A DNA stretch of 64,000 bases from Microlunatus speluncae (lineage in GTDB: Bacteria > Actinomycetota > Actinomycetes > Propionibacteriales > Propionibacteriaceae). This document shows positions 25,408 to 34,288 of the stretch, piece after piece. The translations under genes were made by a program, and so were the position numbers. The stretch is taken from contig NZ_VKCZ01000002.1 in NCBI RefSeq assembly GCF_009299835.1, positions 124,001 to 188,000 of the forward strand, written 5' to 3'. Within the stretch, counting starts at the first letter, position 1, and the number at the start of each line of letters is the position of its first letter. Under the pieces are notes generated by a model. That model ran no database searches. It was not told the DNA's origin and saw only the letters and a list, made by a program, of their open reading frames with translations.

Positions 25408-26067
25408 ATGCGGATCCTGATCGTCGAGGACGAGCGCGACCTGGCCGACACCCTGACCACGGGACTGCGCGGCGAGGGCTTCGCCGTCGACGCCGTCGGC
25501 GACGGTGCTGCCGCCCTGACCTTCCTCGGTGAGCACGACATCGACGTGGTCATCCTGGACCGGGATCTGCCCGAACTGTCCGGCGACGCGGTCTGCCGGG
25601 CGCTGGCCGCGATCGACTACCCGGCCCGGGTGCTGATGCTGACCGCGGCCGGCACCCTGTCCGACCGGGTGGCGGGCCTCGAGCTCGGCGCGGACGACTA
25701 TCTGCCGAAGCCGTTCGCGTACCTGGAACTGTTGGCCCGGATCCGGGCCCTGGGCCGCCGCGGCGGCACGTCACCCCGGGCGATGATCTTGGAACACGTT
25801 GGGGTCCGCCTCGATCCGGTGCGCCGATTGGCCGAACGGGACGGCCGGCCGCTCCGGCTGACCCCGAAGGAGCTCGGCGTGCTGCAGGTGCTGTTGGAAT
25901 CCGCCGGTGGAGTGGTGACGCCACGGGAACTGCTGGATCTGGTCTGGACCGACGACGGCGACCGCTCCCGCGGCGTGGTCAAGGTCGTCGTGCATGCGCT
26001 GCGGCGCAAACTCGGTGAACCCTCGGTGATCATCACCGAGCCCGGCTTCGGCTATCGGATGGGATGA
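25408..26067 (+). CDS. OmpR-family response regulator
   Basis: Two-domain transcription factor of 219 residues. Receiver (1-~118): ILIVEDERDLADTL, phospho-Asp in VVILDRDLPE near residue 51, RVLMLTAAG and LPKPFAYLELLARIRALG. Winged-helix output domain (~128-219): GVRLDPVRRLAERDGRPLRLTPKELGVLQVLL, TPRELLDLVW and VHALRRKLGEPSVIITEPGFGYRMG. Its stop overlaps the histidine kinase start. Predicted targets are the divergent lipoprotein/ABC export operon and its own gene through the CTAACC boxes, and perhaps the receiver-only paralogue. Confidence 0.93.
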   Translation: MRILIVEDERDLADTLTTGLRGEGFAVDAVGDGAAALTFLGEHDIDVVILDRDLPELSGDAVCRALAAIDYPARVLMLTAAGTLSDRVAGLELGADDYLPKPFAYLELLARIRALGRRGGTSPRAMILEHVGVRLDPVRRLAERDGRPLRLTPKELGVLQVLLESAGGVVTPRELLDLVWTDDGDRSRGVVKVVVHALRRKLGEPSVIITEPGFGYRMG

Positions 26068-27290
26068 TCATGGCACTGCGCTTCCGGACCCGACTGACGC
26101 TGATGATCACCGGCCTGGTCGCGTTCGCCGGGCTCTGTCTGCTGGCGGTCGAGTACGTGATCATCAACCAGCTGTTCCGGCTCTCCATCAGCGCCGATCA
26201 GGCGCAGGCCGTCGAGTACTACCCGGTCGAGCCCTATGTCACCCGGGCTCAACCGGTGACCCGGATGGCGGTCGAGAACGAGCTGGCCACGACGGTGCTG
26301 CAGGGGCTGATGCCGTGGTCGGTGGCGGCCCTGATCGGCTGCACCGCGCTGGCCGCCGTGCTGTCGTACTTCCTGGCCGGCCGGGCCGTGGGCCGGATCG
26401 CCGAAGTCACCACGATGGCGCGCGGCCTGTCCACCGACGATCTGCACCGGCGGCTGTCGCTGCCCGGGCCGAAGGACGAGATCAAGGAACTCGGCGACAC
26501 CTTCGACGGCATGCTCGACCGGCTGCAGTCGGCCTTCGCCGCCCAGGAACGGTTCGTCGCCAACGCCTCCCACGAGCTGCGGACCCCGCTGACCGTCAGC
26601 CGGACCGCGCTGGAGATCCCGCTGACCCAGGGCCGGGTTCCGGAGACCATGGCGGCCTCGGTCCGCACCGCGTTGCGGGCCAACCAGCAGAGCGAGCGCC
26701 TGATCAGTGCCCTGCTGATGCTCACCCGCGGCGCCGACGCAGCCATCGACGCCGGCCCGGAAGATCTGTCGGCGATCGTCGACGACGCCGTCCTGGACAC
26801 CCGGGAGGCGGCCGAGAACGCCGGCGTGACCATGATCAACCGGCAGCCGCCTTCGGTGATCATCTCCGCCGACCAGACCATGATCGGCCAGGCCGTGACC
26901 AACCTGATCGACAACGCGATCACCCACAACCAGCCCGGCGGCTCCGTCTGGATCGGCTCGACCATGATCGGCGACCGGGTCGAGCTGCGGATCGAGAACA
27001 CCGGCGCCGTGCTCGCCCGGCAGACGGTGGAGCTGCTCCGGGAGCCGTTCTACCGCGGCGCCGAATCGAGGCTGTCCCGGCCGAACGGTCGGGTCGGCCG
27101 CAACGTCGGGCTCGGTCTGTCGATCGTCGACACGATCGTCGCCCGGCACGGCGGGACACTCGACCTCTCCCCCCGCGACGGCGGCGGACTGGTCGCGGTG
27201 ATCACGCTGCCGGCGGTCCGGTCGGCTCCGGCGACGAAGACCGAGCGGGCCGCGAAACCGGTGCCCGGCCTGGTCACCGCGCCAACCTGA
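26064..27290 (+). CDS. sensor histidine kinase
   Basis: Membrane kinase of 408 residues partnered with the preceding regulator. Helix 1 (LMITGLVAFAGLCLLAVEYVII), a short ~50-residue extracytoplasmic loop, helix 2 (VAALIGCTALAAVLSYFLAG), HAMP (RAVGRIAEVTTMARGLS), HisKA with phospho-His in NASHELRTPLTV (about residue 171), and HATPase_c with NLIDNAITHN, VGLGLSIVDTIV. The small sensor loop suggests detection of membrane or envelope stress. ATG 26064 overlaps the regulator stop; ATG 26070 is an alternative. Convergent overlap of 17 bases with the next gene. Confidence 0.93.
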   Translation: MIMALRFRTRLTLMITGLVAFAGLCLLAVEYVIINQLFRLSISADQAQAVEYYPVEPYVTRAQPVTRMAVENELATTVLQGLMPWSVAALIGCTALAAVLSYFLAGRAVGRIAEVTTMARGLSTDDLHRRLSLPGPKDEIKELGDTFDGMLDRLQSAFAAQERFVANASHELRTPLTVSRTALEIPLTQGRVPETMAASVRTALRANQQSERLISALLMLTRGADAAIDAGPEDLSAIVDDAVLDTREAAENAGVTMINRQPPSVIISADQTMIGQAVTNLIDNAITHNQPGGSVWIGSTMIGDRVELRIENTGAVLARQTVELLREPFYRGAESRLSRPNGRVGRNVGLGLSIVDTIVARHGGTLDLSPRDGGGLVAVITLPAVRSAPATKTERAAKPVPGLVTAPT

Positions 27291-28542
27291 GCACCCCGTC
27301 ATCGCCGGGGAACGGATGCTCGATCGGCCCCGGCCCGCTGACCCGGGCCGGCGTGGTCCAGGTCCCGGTCCGCGGATCCCACCAGTCGGCCGTCCAGGTC
27401 GCACCGTCGGCGAACAGGGCCGGCACCGGTCGGACCGCCCGCCCGGCCGGCGCGTAGACCAGGACGCCGCCGGGCCGCTCCAGCGCCCGCTGCTGGGTGC
27501 CGAGGAAGCCGCCGCCGGCGGCGATCAGGGCCTGGTTCGGTTGCCAGCCACTGAGCTCGACGTCGGCCGCGAACCGGGCCAGCAGCCCGGCCTGGACGGC
27601 GCCGGGCAGGGTCAGCGCGGCTCGCCAGCCGGTCCGGGCCCCGTTGATCGGCGGCCGCCGGTCGGGGTCGTAGAACTGCCACACGTCGTGGCAGCCGTAG
27701 ACATGACCGCAGGCGCCGGCGAACACGGCGTGGTAGGCCGCCCGCCGGACGTCGCGGTCGTCGAACCAGCAACGGTCCACCGGCGCCCAGGACGGCGTCA
27801 TCACCGGGTGGTTCTCGTAGTTCGGCTCGCCGTCCAGGATCGGCCGCACCCCGCGGGCGTACTCCTGCTCGATGAAGGTGTCGTTCGGCGTCGTCCAGCC
27901 GGTGTGGCCGGACTGGATCAGATCGAAGTCGAGCCAGCCGGCATCGGGGAACGCCTCCGACGAGGACGCCCGGCCACCCGGATGATAGGTGATCAACTTC
28001 TCGCCGCGGACGCCCGCGGCGAAGGCCTCGATCACCTGCCGCTGCTCGGGCGTGGCCGGCATCCGGTCGCCGCCGAGCACCCAGATCAGGTCGGTGTCGC
28101 CGTACCGGCTGTTCAGCCACCGGGCGTAGGCGAGGGCCCGGCCGGCGTCGAAGGTGACCGTGCCGCGGCGTGGGTCGGCGTCGCGCCAGTGGCAGCCCCA
28201 GGTCGGCAGCAGCCCGACGGTGAGGCCCAGCCCGGCCGCGGTGTCGAGGCACCAGTCGACGTGCGCCCAGTACGCCTCGACGGGCCGGCGCGGGTCGGCA
28301 TCGAGGAACGGCAGCTGTCCCTCCGCGTTCGGCTCGTCGAGCCCGTCGAACTCGGCCAGGGCCACCGTCAAGATCGTGTTGTAGCCCTGCGCCGCCCGGG
28401 TCCGCAGGTAGTGCGCGGCCTCGTCCTTGGTCAGCCGGTGCAGCAACTCCCAGGCGGTGTCGCCGAGCAGGAACCAGGGTTCGCCGTCGCGCAGCAGGTG
28501 ACGCCCGGACGGATCCACACCCCAGCGGTACGTCATCGGCAC
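27274..28542 (-). CDS. DUF4038 apiosidase-like glycoside hydrolase
   Basis: Cytoplasmic-looking (no signal peptide) TIM-barrel hydrolase of 422 residues. The DUF4038 core includes WFLLGDTAWELLHRLTKDEAAHYLRTRAAQG, WVLGGDRM with the likely acid/base Asp, and ILDGEPNYE with a likely nucleophile Glu, as in GH140 apiosidases; the C-terminal ~90 residues look like the beta-sandwich often annotated as a putative collagen-binding domain. Substrate is probably a plant cell-wall side-chain sugar, but family members vary. Start GTG 28542 lies six bases after the ferritin-like gene stop; ATG 28536 is equally possible. Not obviously related to its neighbours, so perhaps an insertion into the conserved block. 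Confidence 0.82.
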   Translation of the reverse strand: MPMTYRWGVDPSGRHLLRDGEPWFLLGDTAWELLHRLTKDEAAHYLRTRAAQGYNTILTVALAEFDGLDEPNAEGQLPFLDADPRRPVEAYWAHVDWCLDTAAGLGLTVGLLPTWGCHWRDADPRRGTVTFDAGRALAYARWLNSRYGDTDLIWVLGGDRMPATPEQRQVIEAFAAGVRGEKLITYHPGGRASSSEAFPDAGWLDFDLIQSGHTGWTTPNDTFIEQEYARGVRPILDGEPNYENHPVMTPSWAPVDRCWFDDRDVRRAAYHAVFAGACGHVYGCHDVWQFYDPDRRPPINGARTGWRAALTLPGAVQAGLLARFAADVELSGWQPNQALIAAGGGFLGTQQRALERPGGVLVYAPAGRAVRPVPALFADGATWTADWWDPRTGTWTTPARVSGPGPIEHPFPGDDGVLRLAR

Positions 28543-28548
28543 GACCGG

Positions 28549-29250
28549 TCAGGCCTGCAGACCGACCCGTGCCATCCGGGCCGTGTGCCGTTCGACCAGC
28601 CGGGTGAACATCCGGCTGATCGCGGCCAGGTCGAGGCCGGGGCGGTCCACCGTGCCGGTCAGCAGACTGGTCAGCGCGTCCCGGTCGGCGGCCACCCGCT
28701 GGGCCTGGCTGAGCGCCTCGCCGACCAGCCGCCGGCCCCACAGCGCCAGCCGGCCGGCGACCCGCTGATCGGCCCGGATCGCCTCGGTCACCCGGGCCAC
28801 GACGTAGTCCGCGTGCGGTTCGTTGGCCAGCACCTCGTTCACCAGTTCGCGGGTGTCGGCGTCGACGAAGGCCGCCACCTCCCGGTAGAAGTCGGCGGCG
28901 AAACCGTCGCCGACGTACGTCTTGAGCAGACCCTCCAGCCAGTCCTTCGGCGCGGTATAGGCGTGGAAGGCGTCGAACGGCGCGTGGAACGGCCGCATCG
29001 CCGTCATCACGTCGCTGTCCAGCTGGCTCACCCGCTCCGAAACCCGGTCGAAGTGGTCGATCTGCCGGGCGGCGAGCTGGGCGATCTGGACCTTGTCGGC
29101 CAGGGTCGGCGCGGTCCGCGCATCCTCCGCCAGCCGTTCGAACGCGGTCAGCGCCCCGTACGCCAGAATTCCGAGCAGATCGACCGCTCCGGCCAGGTAT
29201 TCCGGGTCGGACGGCACCGCTGCCGGAGGGGGTCCAGAGGGGGCAGTCAT
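28549..29250 (-). CDS. ferritin-like fold protein (MiaE-like family)
   Basis: Helical protein of 233 residues, a member of the actinobacterial ferritin-like family annotated after the tRNA hydroxylase MiaE. Segments AYGALTAFERLAEDA and AARQIDHFDRVSERV carry Glu and His residues suited to a di-iron or similar site; YREVAAFVDADTRELVNEVL and RRLVGEALSQAQRV follow. It lies divergent from the DEAD-box helicase gene, exactly as Rv3210c does to Rv3211 in M. tuberculosis, supporting orthology. Real substrate unknown. Confidence 0.85.
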   Translation of the reverse strand: MTAPSGPPPAAVPSDPEYLAGAVDLLGILAYGALTAFERLAEDARTAPTLADKVQIAQLAARQIDHFDRVSERVSQLDSDVMTAMRPFHAPFDAFHAYTAPKDWLEGLLKTYVGDGFAADFYREVAAFVDADTRELVNEVLANEPHADYVVARVTEAIRADQRVAGRLALWGRRLVGEALSQAQRVAADRDALTSLLTGTVDRPGLDLAAISRMFTRLVERHTARMARVGLQA

Positions 29251-29332
29251 GGGTCAGAAGCTTATGGCTCGGAGGCGGGCAAGCAGGGAAATCGGCATCG
29301 GTCAGCTAGAATGCAAGCCGTAGAGGCGACGC

Positions 29333-29352
29333 GTGCCTGCCGTTCCAGGCAC
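29333..29352 (+). promoter_or_regulatory. hairpin in helicase leader
   Basis: GTGCCTG (29333-29339) and CAGGCAC (29346-29352) form a perfect stem with a six-base loop in the 214-bp gap upstream of the DEAD-box gene. TAGAAT at 29306-29311 is a possible -10 element; no good -35 is seen. A long leader would be consistent with cold-shock-type control of RNA helicases (inference). Confidence 0.4.
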
Positions 29353-29464
29353 CATCGAGAGGTTTTGCACCCTCCGATGTCGTGCCGGAAGCGCACCTGG
29401 CCGCCGCACCGAAGACTAGCTAGCGACAGCGCTGATTGAACTACAGCGCGGACAGACCAAAGGA

Positions 29465-31084
29465 ATGATCCTGACTAACGAGACGCCCGCGGACACGCTC
29501 GTGCCCGCCCCCACCGACCAACAGTCGACCGAAGCTCCCGGCGCGGAGGCTCACCCCGACCCGATCGCCGAGCAGACGTTCGCCGACCTGGGCGTGATGG
29601 CCCCGATCACCGAGGCGCTGGACAAGGTCGGGATCGTTCATCCGTTCCCGATCCAGGCGATGGCGCTGCCGATCGCCCTGACCGGCACCGACCTGATCGG
29701 TCAGGCCCGCACCGGCACCGGCAAGACGCTCGCCTTCGGCATCACCATGCTGCAGCGGATCGTCGCCCCCGATGAGCGCGGCTACGACGAGCTGGCCAAG
29801 CCCGGCGCGCCGCAGGGCCTGGTCGTCGCACCGACCCGCGAGCTGGCCGGCCAGGTGGCCAAGGACCTGACCACGGCCTCCACCACGCGCCAGGTGCGAC
29901 TCTGCACCGTCTACGGCGGGGTGGCGTACGAGCCGCAGTTCGCCGCCCTGGCCGAAGGCGTCGAGGTGGTCGTCGGCACGCCCGGCCGGCTGCTCGACCT
30001 GGTCGACCGTCGGGTCCTCGATCTGAGCCACATCAAGGTGATGGTGCTGGACGAGGCCGACGAGATGCTCGACCTCGGCTTCCTGCCCGACGTCGAACGA
30101 ATCCTGTCCCGGACCCCGGAGCTGCGGCAGACGATGCTGTTCTCGGCCACCATGCCGAGCGCCATCGTCACCCTGGCCCGGCGGCACCTGCGGCACCCGG
30201 TCAACATCCGGGCCGAGGCCACCGGTGAAGAGGAGACGGTGCCGACCACGGCGCAGTTCGTCTACCAGGCCCATGATCTGGACAAGCCGGAGGTGATCGC
30301 GCGGATCCTCCAGGCCGAGAGCCGGAACCGGGTGATGATCTTCAGCCGGACCAAGCGCAGCGCTCAGCGGATCGCCGATGATCTTGTCGATCGCGGCTTC
30401 GCCGCCCGGCCGATCCATGGTGATCTTTCGCAGATCGCCCGTGAGAAGGCGTTGAAGCAGTTCCGTTCCGGCGGAGTCGACGTCCTCGTCGCCACCGACG
30501 TCGCGGCCCGCGGCATCGACGTCGAAGGCGTCAGCCACGTGATCAACTACGAGTGCCCGGACGACGACAAGACCTACATCCACCGGATCGGCCGGACCGG
30601 CCGGGCCGGCGCCACCGGTGTGGCGATCACCTTCGTCGACTGGGCCGACCGGACCCGCTGGAAGGTGATCAACAACACCCTCGGGCTGCCGTTCGAGGAG
30701 CCGCAGGAGACCTACTCGACCTCCGATCACCTGTTCCACGACCTCGGCATCGACCGCTCGGTCAAGGGCCGACTGGTGCCGGAGCGGGAGGTCGAGCGCC
30801 CCGAGCGAAAGGATCGCTCCGATCGCGATCGTTCGGATCGGCCGGAGCGCCGTCGTCCGGCCGAGCGCAAGCCGCGCGAGCGGACCCGGCGCCGGCTGCG
30901 CAACGGCGAACCGGTCGAGGTCGCCGCCAACGGCACGAACGGCACGACCGACCAGGCCCACGGCGACGCGAGCACCCCCGACCCGACCCCGGCGGCCGCC
31001 ACCGGCACTGATTCCGCCACCGGCACGGACGGAGCCACCGGCTCCCCCACCCGCCGTCGTCGCCGCCGCAACCGGAGCTCCTGA
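29465..31084 (+). CDS. DEAD-box ATP-dependent RNA helicase
   Basis: RNA helicase of 539 residues, the RhlE/CsdA-like type. Q motif region (HPFPIQ), motif I ARTGTGKT, Ia PTRELAGQ, Ib TPGRLLD, II DEAD (VLDEADEMLDLGF), III SAT (LFSATMPS), then IV-VI with IFSRTKRSAQRIADDL, HGDLSQIARE, VATDVAARGID and HRIGRTGRAG. The C-terminal ~110 residues are an Arg/Asp/Glu-rich, likely disordered tail ending RRRRRRNRSS, suited to RNA or ribosome binding. It acts in RNA unwinding, ribosome assembly or RNA decay. Position next to the ferritin-like gene matches Rv3211. Confidence 0.95.
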   Translation: MILTNETPADTLVPAPTDQQSTEAPGAEAHPDPIAEQTFADLGVMAPITEALDKVGIVHPFPIQAMALPIALTGTDLIGQARTGTGKTLAFGITMLQRIVAPDERGYDELAKPGAPQGLVVAPTRELAGQVAKDLTTASTTRQVRLCTVYGGVAYEPQFAALAEGVEVVVGTPGRLLDLVDRRVLDLSHIKVMVLDEADEMLDLGFLPDVERILSRTPELRQTMLFSATMPSAIVTLARRHLRHPVNIRAEATGEEETVPTTAQFVYQAHDLDKPEVIARILQAESRNRVMIFSRTKRSAQRIADDLVDRGFAARPIHGDLSQIAREKALKQFRSGGVDVLVATDVAARGIDVEGVSHVINYECPDDDKTYIHRIGRTGRAGATGVAITFVDWADRTRWKVINNTLGLPFEEPQETYSTSDHLFHDLGIDRSVKGRLVPEREVERPERKDRSDRDRSDRPERRRPAERKPRERTRRRLRNGEPVEVAANGTNGTTDQAHGDASTPDPTPAAATGTDSATGTDGATGSPTRRRRRRNRSS

Positions 31085-31095
31085 CCCACCAACCC

Positions 31096-31154
31096 GCCGA
31101 GCCGTCACATCCGCGCCGATTTCTGCGGCGTGTCGTAGCCGATGTGACGTCTCG
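31096..31154 (+). repeat. structured ~60-bp intergenic repeat, copy R2
   Basis: Starts about 12 bases after the helicase stop. Shares TGCGGCGTGTCG and TGACGTCTCG with R1. The outer stem is CACATCCGC (31106-31114) with GCCGATGTG (31138-31146): three base pairs differ from R1 with compensatory changes on both sides, which supports selection on RNA structure. Confidence 0.75.
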
Positions 31155-31434
31155 CCGACATCCCGGGCCGGGATGTCGGAGCTGATCCAGGGCGCCCAAG
31201 GCGTTGACTCGAGGCCCGGTCGACCGGCGGCCGGGTTTCCAGGCCGCGTCAAGCGCGGCCCACACCACCCGCTGGCGGTGCGACGGCATCCACCAGCCGG
31301 GGATGAATCGGCATCACGTGCCCGGCCGCCTCAACGACCCACAGCTCGGTCCGGTCGGCCTCCGTCCCCGGTCCAGAATTCTCGCGATGCGCCGCGCCGC
31401 CGAGCGACCCAGCAGCCGCGACCCCAATCGGCCG

Positions 31435-31642
31435 GCGCGACCTCTACAACAGTCGCGCGAGCGGATACCGATCGCGGCGGAGAACGAGCAGTCAGCGCAG
31501 CACGCCGCAAACCCGGGCCACGCGAACGGTCGCGGCCCGCGCGACCTCCACAACAGTCGCGCGACCGGATACCGATCGCGGCACAGAACGAGCAGTCAGC
31601 CCAGCACGCCGCAAACCCGGGCCACGCGAACGGTCGCGGCCC
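31435..31642. repeat. 104-bp tandem duplication plus partial third unit
   Basis: Units 31435-31538 and 31539-31642 are nearly identical (differing at a handful of bases, such as CTCTAC/CTCCAC); a third unit starts at 31643 but diverges after about ten bases. Each contains ACGCGAACGGTCGCGG and ACAACAGTCGCGCGA, related to the inverted repeat downstream. Likely replication-slippage product in an intergenic spacer. Confidence 0.85.
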
Positions 31643-31739
31643 GCGCGACCGTTCGCAGAGTCGCGATGCCCGCCTCTCGACATCAGTCCAGCAAACCCGC
31701 CGTCGCTCGGCGCCATCAAGTCCAGCCGCGACCCCTATC

Positions 31740-31900
31740 AGCCCCCGCGACCCCCACAACGGTCGCGCGCCCGCGTACCGTTCGCGGCGCGGAGCGAGCG
31801 GTCGGCGTAGCGCGGAGCGAGCGGTCGGCGAAGCGCGCTGACGCTGAGGGCGCGCGAACGGTGTCGGGCCGCGCGACCGTTGTGGGGGTCGCGGCGGCCG
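31740..31900. repeat. inverted repeat with ~42-base arms
   Basis: CCGCGACCCCCACAACGGTC (from about 31744) is matched by its complement GACCGTTGTGGGGGTCGCGG ending at about 31898; ACCGTTCGCG and CGCGAACGGT pair inside. Loop about 65 bases. It lies just downstream of the convergent NUDIX gene stop, so it may stop transcription. Confidence 0.7.
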
Positions 31901-31920
31901 ATGGCGGTCGCGTCAGGACG

Positions 31921-32322
31921 TCAGTCGAGCAGGCCGCGGTCGACCAGCGTGGCCATCACCAGCTGCACTGCGCCGGTGACCCGGTCGGCTTCGGCTGTGG
32001 TCACCCACGCCAGCTCCTCCACCTCGCTGTGCGGCGCGATCGTCCCGTCATGCTCGGCGGTGTAAGCGATGTAGGTCAGTTGGTCGTCCCGGCCGTCCCG
32101 AAAGGCGAGGTAGCGGCCGACCAGGCTGACTGTGTCCAGCCGGACGGTCACGCCCAGTTCTTCGGTCACCTCCCGCGCCAGCGTCTGCAGGTCGGACTCG
32201 CCGGTCTCCCGCGCTCCGCCCGGCAGATAGAACAACGTCCGCCCGCGGTTTCGCCCCACCAGCAGCCGTCGGTCCACGATGTGCACCCAGGCCACCTTCT
32301 CGACACCGCTGTGGATCGCCAT
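31921..32322 (-). CDS. NUDIX hydrolase
   Basis: Pyrophosphohydrolase of 133 residues. The NUDIX box reads GGARETGESDLQTLAREVTEELGV, matching G-x5-E-x7-R-E-U-x-E-E-x-G-U. Family members hydrolyse nucleoside diphosphates linked to other groups; substrate not inferable. ATG 32322 is chosen because the similarity begins there (MAIHSGVEKVAW); the long upstream reading frame is low-complexity. Alone between the repeat region and the ABC-2 transporter genes. Confidence 0.85.
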   Translation of the reverse strand: MAIHSGVEKVAWVHIVDRRLLVGRNRGRTLFYLPGGARETGESDLQTLAREVTEELGVTVRLDTVSLVGRYLAFRDGRDDQLTYIAYTAEHDGTIAPHSEVEELAWVTTAEADRVTGAVQLVMATLVDRGLLD

Positions 32323-32465
32323 GTCCTGATCCTGCCCCAGACCGGTCGAGCCGTCAGATCCGCTTCGACACGCCGCCAGAAAGCCCGCAGCTGCTCGGGG
32401 TCCCTGCGAAACGTGGAGCGAAGCGGAGCGTTTCGTGGGGTGAAATTGACGGGTCACGGAAGGGG

Positions 32466-33326
32466 TTAGGAGCTGACGTCCTTGCCGGCGAAGCGGGCCC
32501 AGGCGGCGAGCCAGAAGATCAGGGCGTAGGCGGCGGCGGTGAGCAGGCCGCGGCCGACGGAGTCGAAGGCCATCGGGTCGCGGATCAGGTCGCCGAAGGC
32601 GGTCCACCAGTGGGTGAGCAGCCAGGGGTGCAGCCAGTCGAGCTGCGGGATGGTGTCACAGACGAACATCGCGACGTTCACCAGCACCGTCGCGACCGTG
32701 GCCGCGATCGGCTGCTCGGTCAGCACGGAGATGAACAGCCCGATCGCTCCCAGCGCGGCGAAGCCGGCCGCCAGATAGCCGACGATCAACATCAGCCGGC
32801 CGAGGCCCGCCGCGAAGCCCAGCTGGGTCCCGGAGAAGGTGATCATCGGTCCGGCGCCGAACAAGATCATTCCGATCAGCACCCCGACCACCGCGACCAG
32901 CAGTGTCGCCACCAGGGCGAAGATCACGATCGAGGCGTACTTGATCACCAACAGTCGGGTCCGCCCCGCCGGCACGGTGAGCAGATAGCGCAACGTGCCC
33001 TGGTTGGCCTCGCCGGCAATGGAATCCCCGGCGATGGTGGCCACCGCCAGCGGCAGGAACAGCGGCAGCTCGATCGCCAGCGCGGCCAGCGCGACGAACA
33101 GTCCGCTGGAGGTGATCGAGGACAGGAAGTCCGGCCCTCCGCCGTCGCCGCCCCAGACCTTGGTCGAGACCGCCAGCAGGATCGGCACGGCGGCGAGCAC
33201 GCCCATCCCGGCGATGTTGCGCCGCCGGGTGAAGATCAACCGCAGTTCGGACAGCAGCAGCCGACCGGGCCACCGAAAACCGCCGGAGTCGATCACGTCC
33301 ACCCCCACGCCCTCAGCCGCTGACAT
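32466..33326 (-). CDS. ABC-2 type transporter permease
   Basis: Membrane subunit of 286 residues with six hydrophobic segments (for example GMGVLAAVPILLAVS, LFVALAALAIELPLFLPLAVATIAG, IVIFALVATLLVAVVGVLIGMILFG, LMLIVGYLAAGFAALGAIGLFISVL). The EANQGTLRYLLTVPAGRTRLLVIKY segment is typical of ABC-2 permeases. Start overlaps the 3' end of the ATPase gene by 14 bases. Together they form a two-component exporter of unknown cargo. Confidence 0.9.
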   Translation of the reverse strand: MSAAEGVGVDVIDSGGFRWPGRLLLSELRLIFTRRRNIAGMGVLAAVPILLAVSTKVWGGDGGGPDFLSSITSSGLFVALAALAIELPLFLPLAVATIAGDSIAGEANQGTLRYLLTVPAGRTRLLVIKYASIVIFALVATLLVAVVGVLIGMILFGAGPMITFSGTQLGFAAGLGRLMLIVGYLAAGFAALGAIGLFISVLTEQPIAATVATVLVNVAMFVCDTIPQLDWLHPWLLTHWWTAFGDLIRDPMAFDSVGRGLLTAAAYALIFWLAAWARFAGKDVSS

Positions 33327-34278
33327 CGAATCCCTCCCCGGTCAGCTCCACGTAGATCTCCTCCAGGCTCGGCGCGGTCACCGAGAAGCCGAGCACCGAG
33401 ACGTCGGCGCCGACCAGCGCGGGGACGATCTCCGGGACCGCCACACCACCAAGTTCAGCGGTGGCGGCCGACGCGTCCGTCGCCACGCCGCTCAGCCCGA
33501 GCCGGGTCAGCACGGCCGCCGCCTCGGCCGGCCGGTCGGTTTGCACCCGTACGGTCTGCACGGCGGAGACGCTGAGGTCGTCGATCGGACCCTGGGTGAT
33601 CAGCCGGCCGGCGTGCATCACACCGACGTGGGTGCACAACTGCTGCACCTCCGACAGCAGATGCGAGGAGATCAACACGGTGACGCCCTCGGCGGCCAGG
33701 TCGGCGATCAGGTGCCGTACCTCCCGGGTCCCCTGCGGGTCGAGGCCGTTGGTCGGCTCGTCCAGCACCAGCAGATCCCGCGGCATCAGCAACGCCGCCG
33801 CCAGGGCCAGCCGCTGCCGCATGCCCAGCGAATACGCCCGGTACTTCTTCCCGGCGGCACCGAGCAGCCCCACCCGGTCCAATGCCGCGTCGACCCGCCG
33901 GTCGCTGGTCCGCGGATCGGCGGACCGGTCGGCCGCGTCCAGCCGGATCAGGTTGGACCGGCCGGAGAGGTACGGATGGAACGCCGGCCCCTCGACCAAG
34001 GCCCCGACCCGCTTCAGCACGGCCCGGGACGACTGCGGCATCGGCAGGCCGAACAGCCGATGGCTGCCGGCGGTCGGCCGGATCAGGTCGAGCAGCATCC
34101 GGATGGTCGTGGTCTTGCCGGACCCGTTCGGGCCGAGGAAGCCGTACGTCGCGCCAGCCGGCACCACCAGGTCGACGTCGTCGACCGCCAGTTGCCGTCC
34201 GAATCGCTTGGTCAGCCCGGAGGTGACGATCGGATCGCCGGTGTCGGTCCGCGGCGCCGGAGCGGCCGGCGCCGACAC
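33313..34278 (-). CDS. ABC-2 type transporter ATPase
   Basis: ATP-binding protein of about 321 residues of the CcmA/DrrA class: Walker A GPNGSGKTT, signature SLGMRQRLALAAALL, Walker B LLVLDEPTNGLDP, switch His in ISSHLLSEV, plus the C-terminal extension typical of bacitracin/daunorubicin-type ATPases. GTG 34278 is taken as start because TTG 34299 overlaps the upstream gene; neither has a clear Shine-Dalgarno, suggesting translational coupling. Located directly downstream of the LolA/RseB-like gene on the same strand. Confidence 0.88.
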   Translation of the reverse strand: MSAPAAPAPRTDTGDPIVTSGLTKRFGRQLAVDDVDLVVPAGATYGFLGPNGSGKTTTIRMLLDLIRPTAGSHRLFGLPMPQSSRAVLKRVGALVEGPAFHPYLSGRSNLIRLDAADRSADPRTSDRRVDAALDRVGLLGAAGKKYRAYSLGMRQRLALAAALLMPRDLLVLDEPTNGLDPQGTREVRHLIADLAAEGVTVLISSHLLSEVQQLCTHVGVMHAGRLITQGPIDDLSVSAVQTVRVQTDRPAEAAAVLTRLGLSGVATDASAATAELGGVAVPEIVPALVGADVSVLGFSVTAPSLEEIYVELTGEGFDVSG

Positions 34279-34288
34279 CGGGCGATCG

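Larger units (their letters stand above)
31155..31920. other. 766-bp repeat-rich non-coding region
   Basis: No gene is supported; frames are Arg/Ser/Pro-rich and arise from repeats. Besides the 104-bp tandem repeat and the inverted repeat listed separately, there is a 23-base direct repeat GCGCGGAGCGAGCGGTCGGC around 31795-31835. Confidence 0.6.

Noticed and set aside
31435..31642. CRISPR-like array
   Set aside because: Units are 104 bases and wholly repeated, with no short repeat/unique spacer alternation and no cas genes.
31173..32469. Long Arg/Ser/Pro frames in the repeat region
   Set aside because: Driven by the 104-bp tandem repeat; composition is not protein-like, and the 3' part is antisense to the NUDIX gene.
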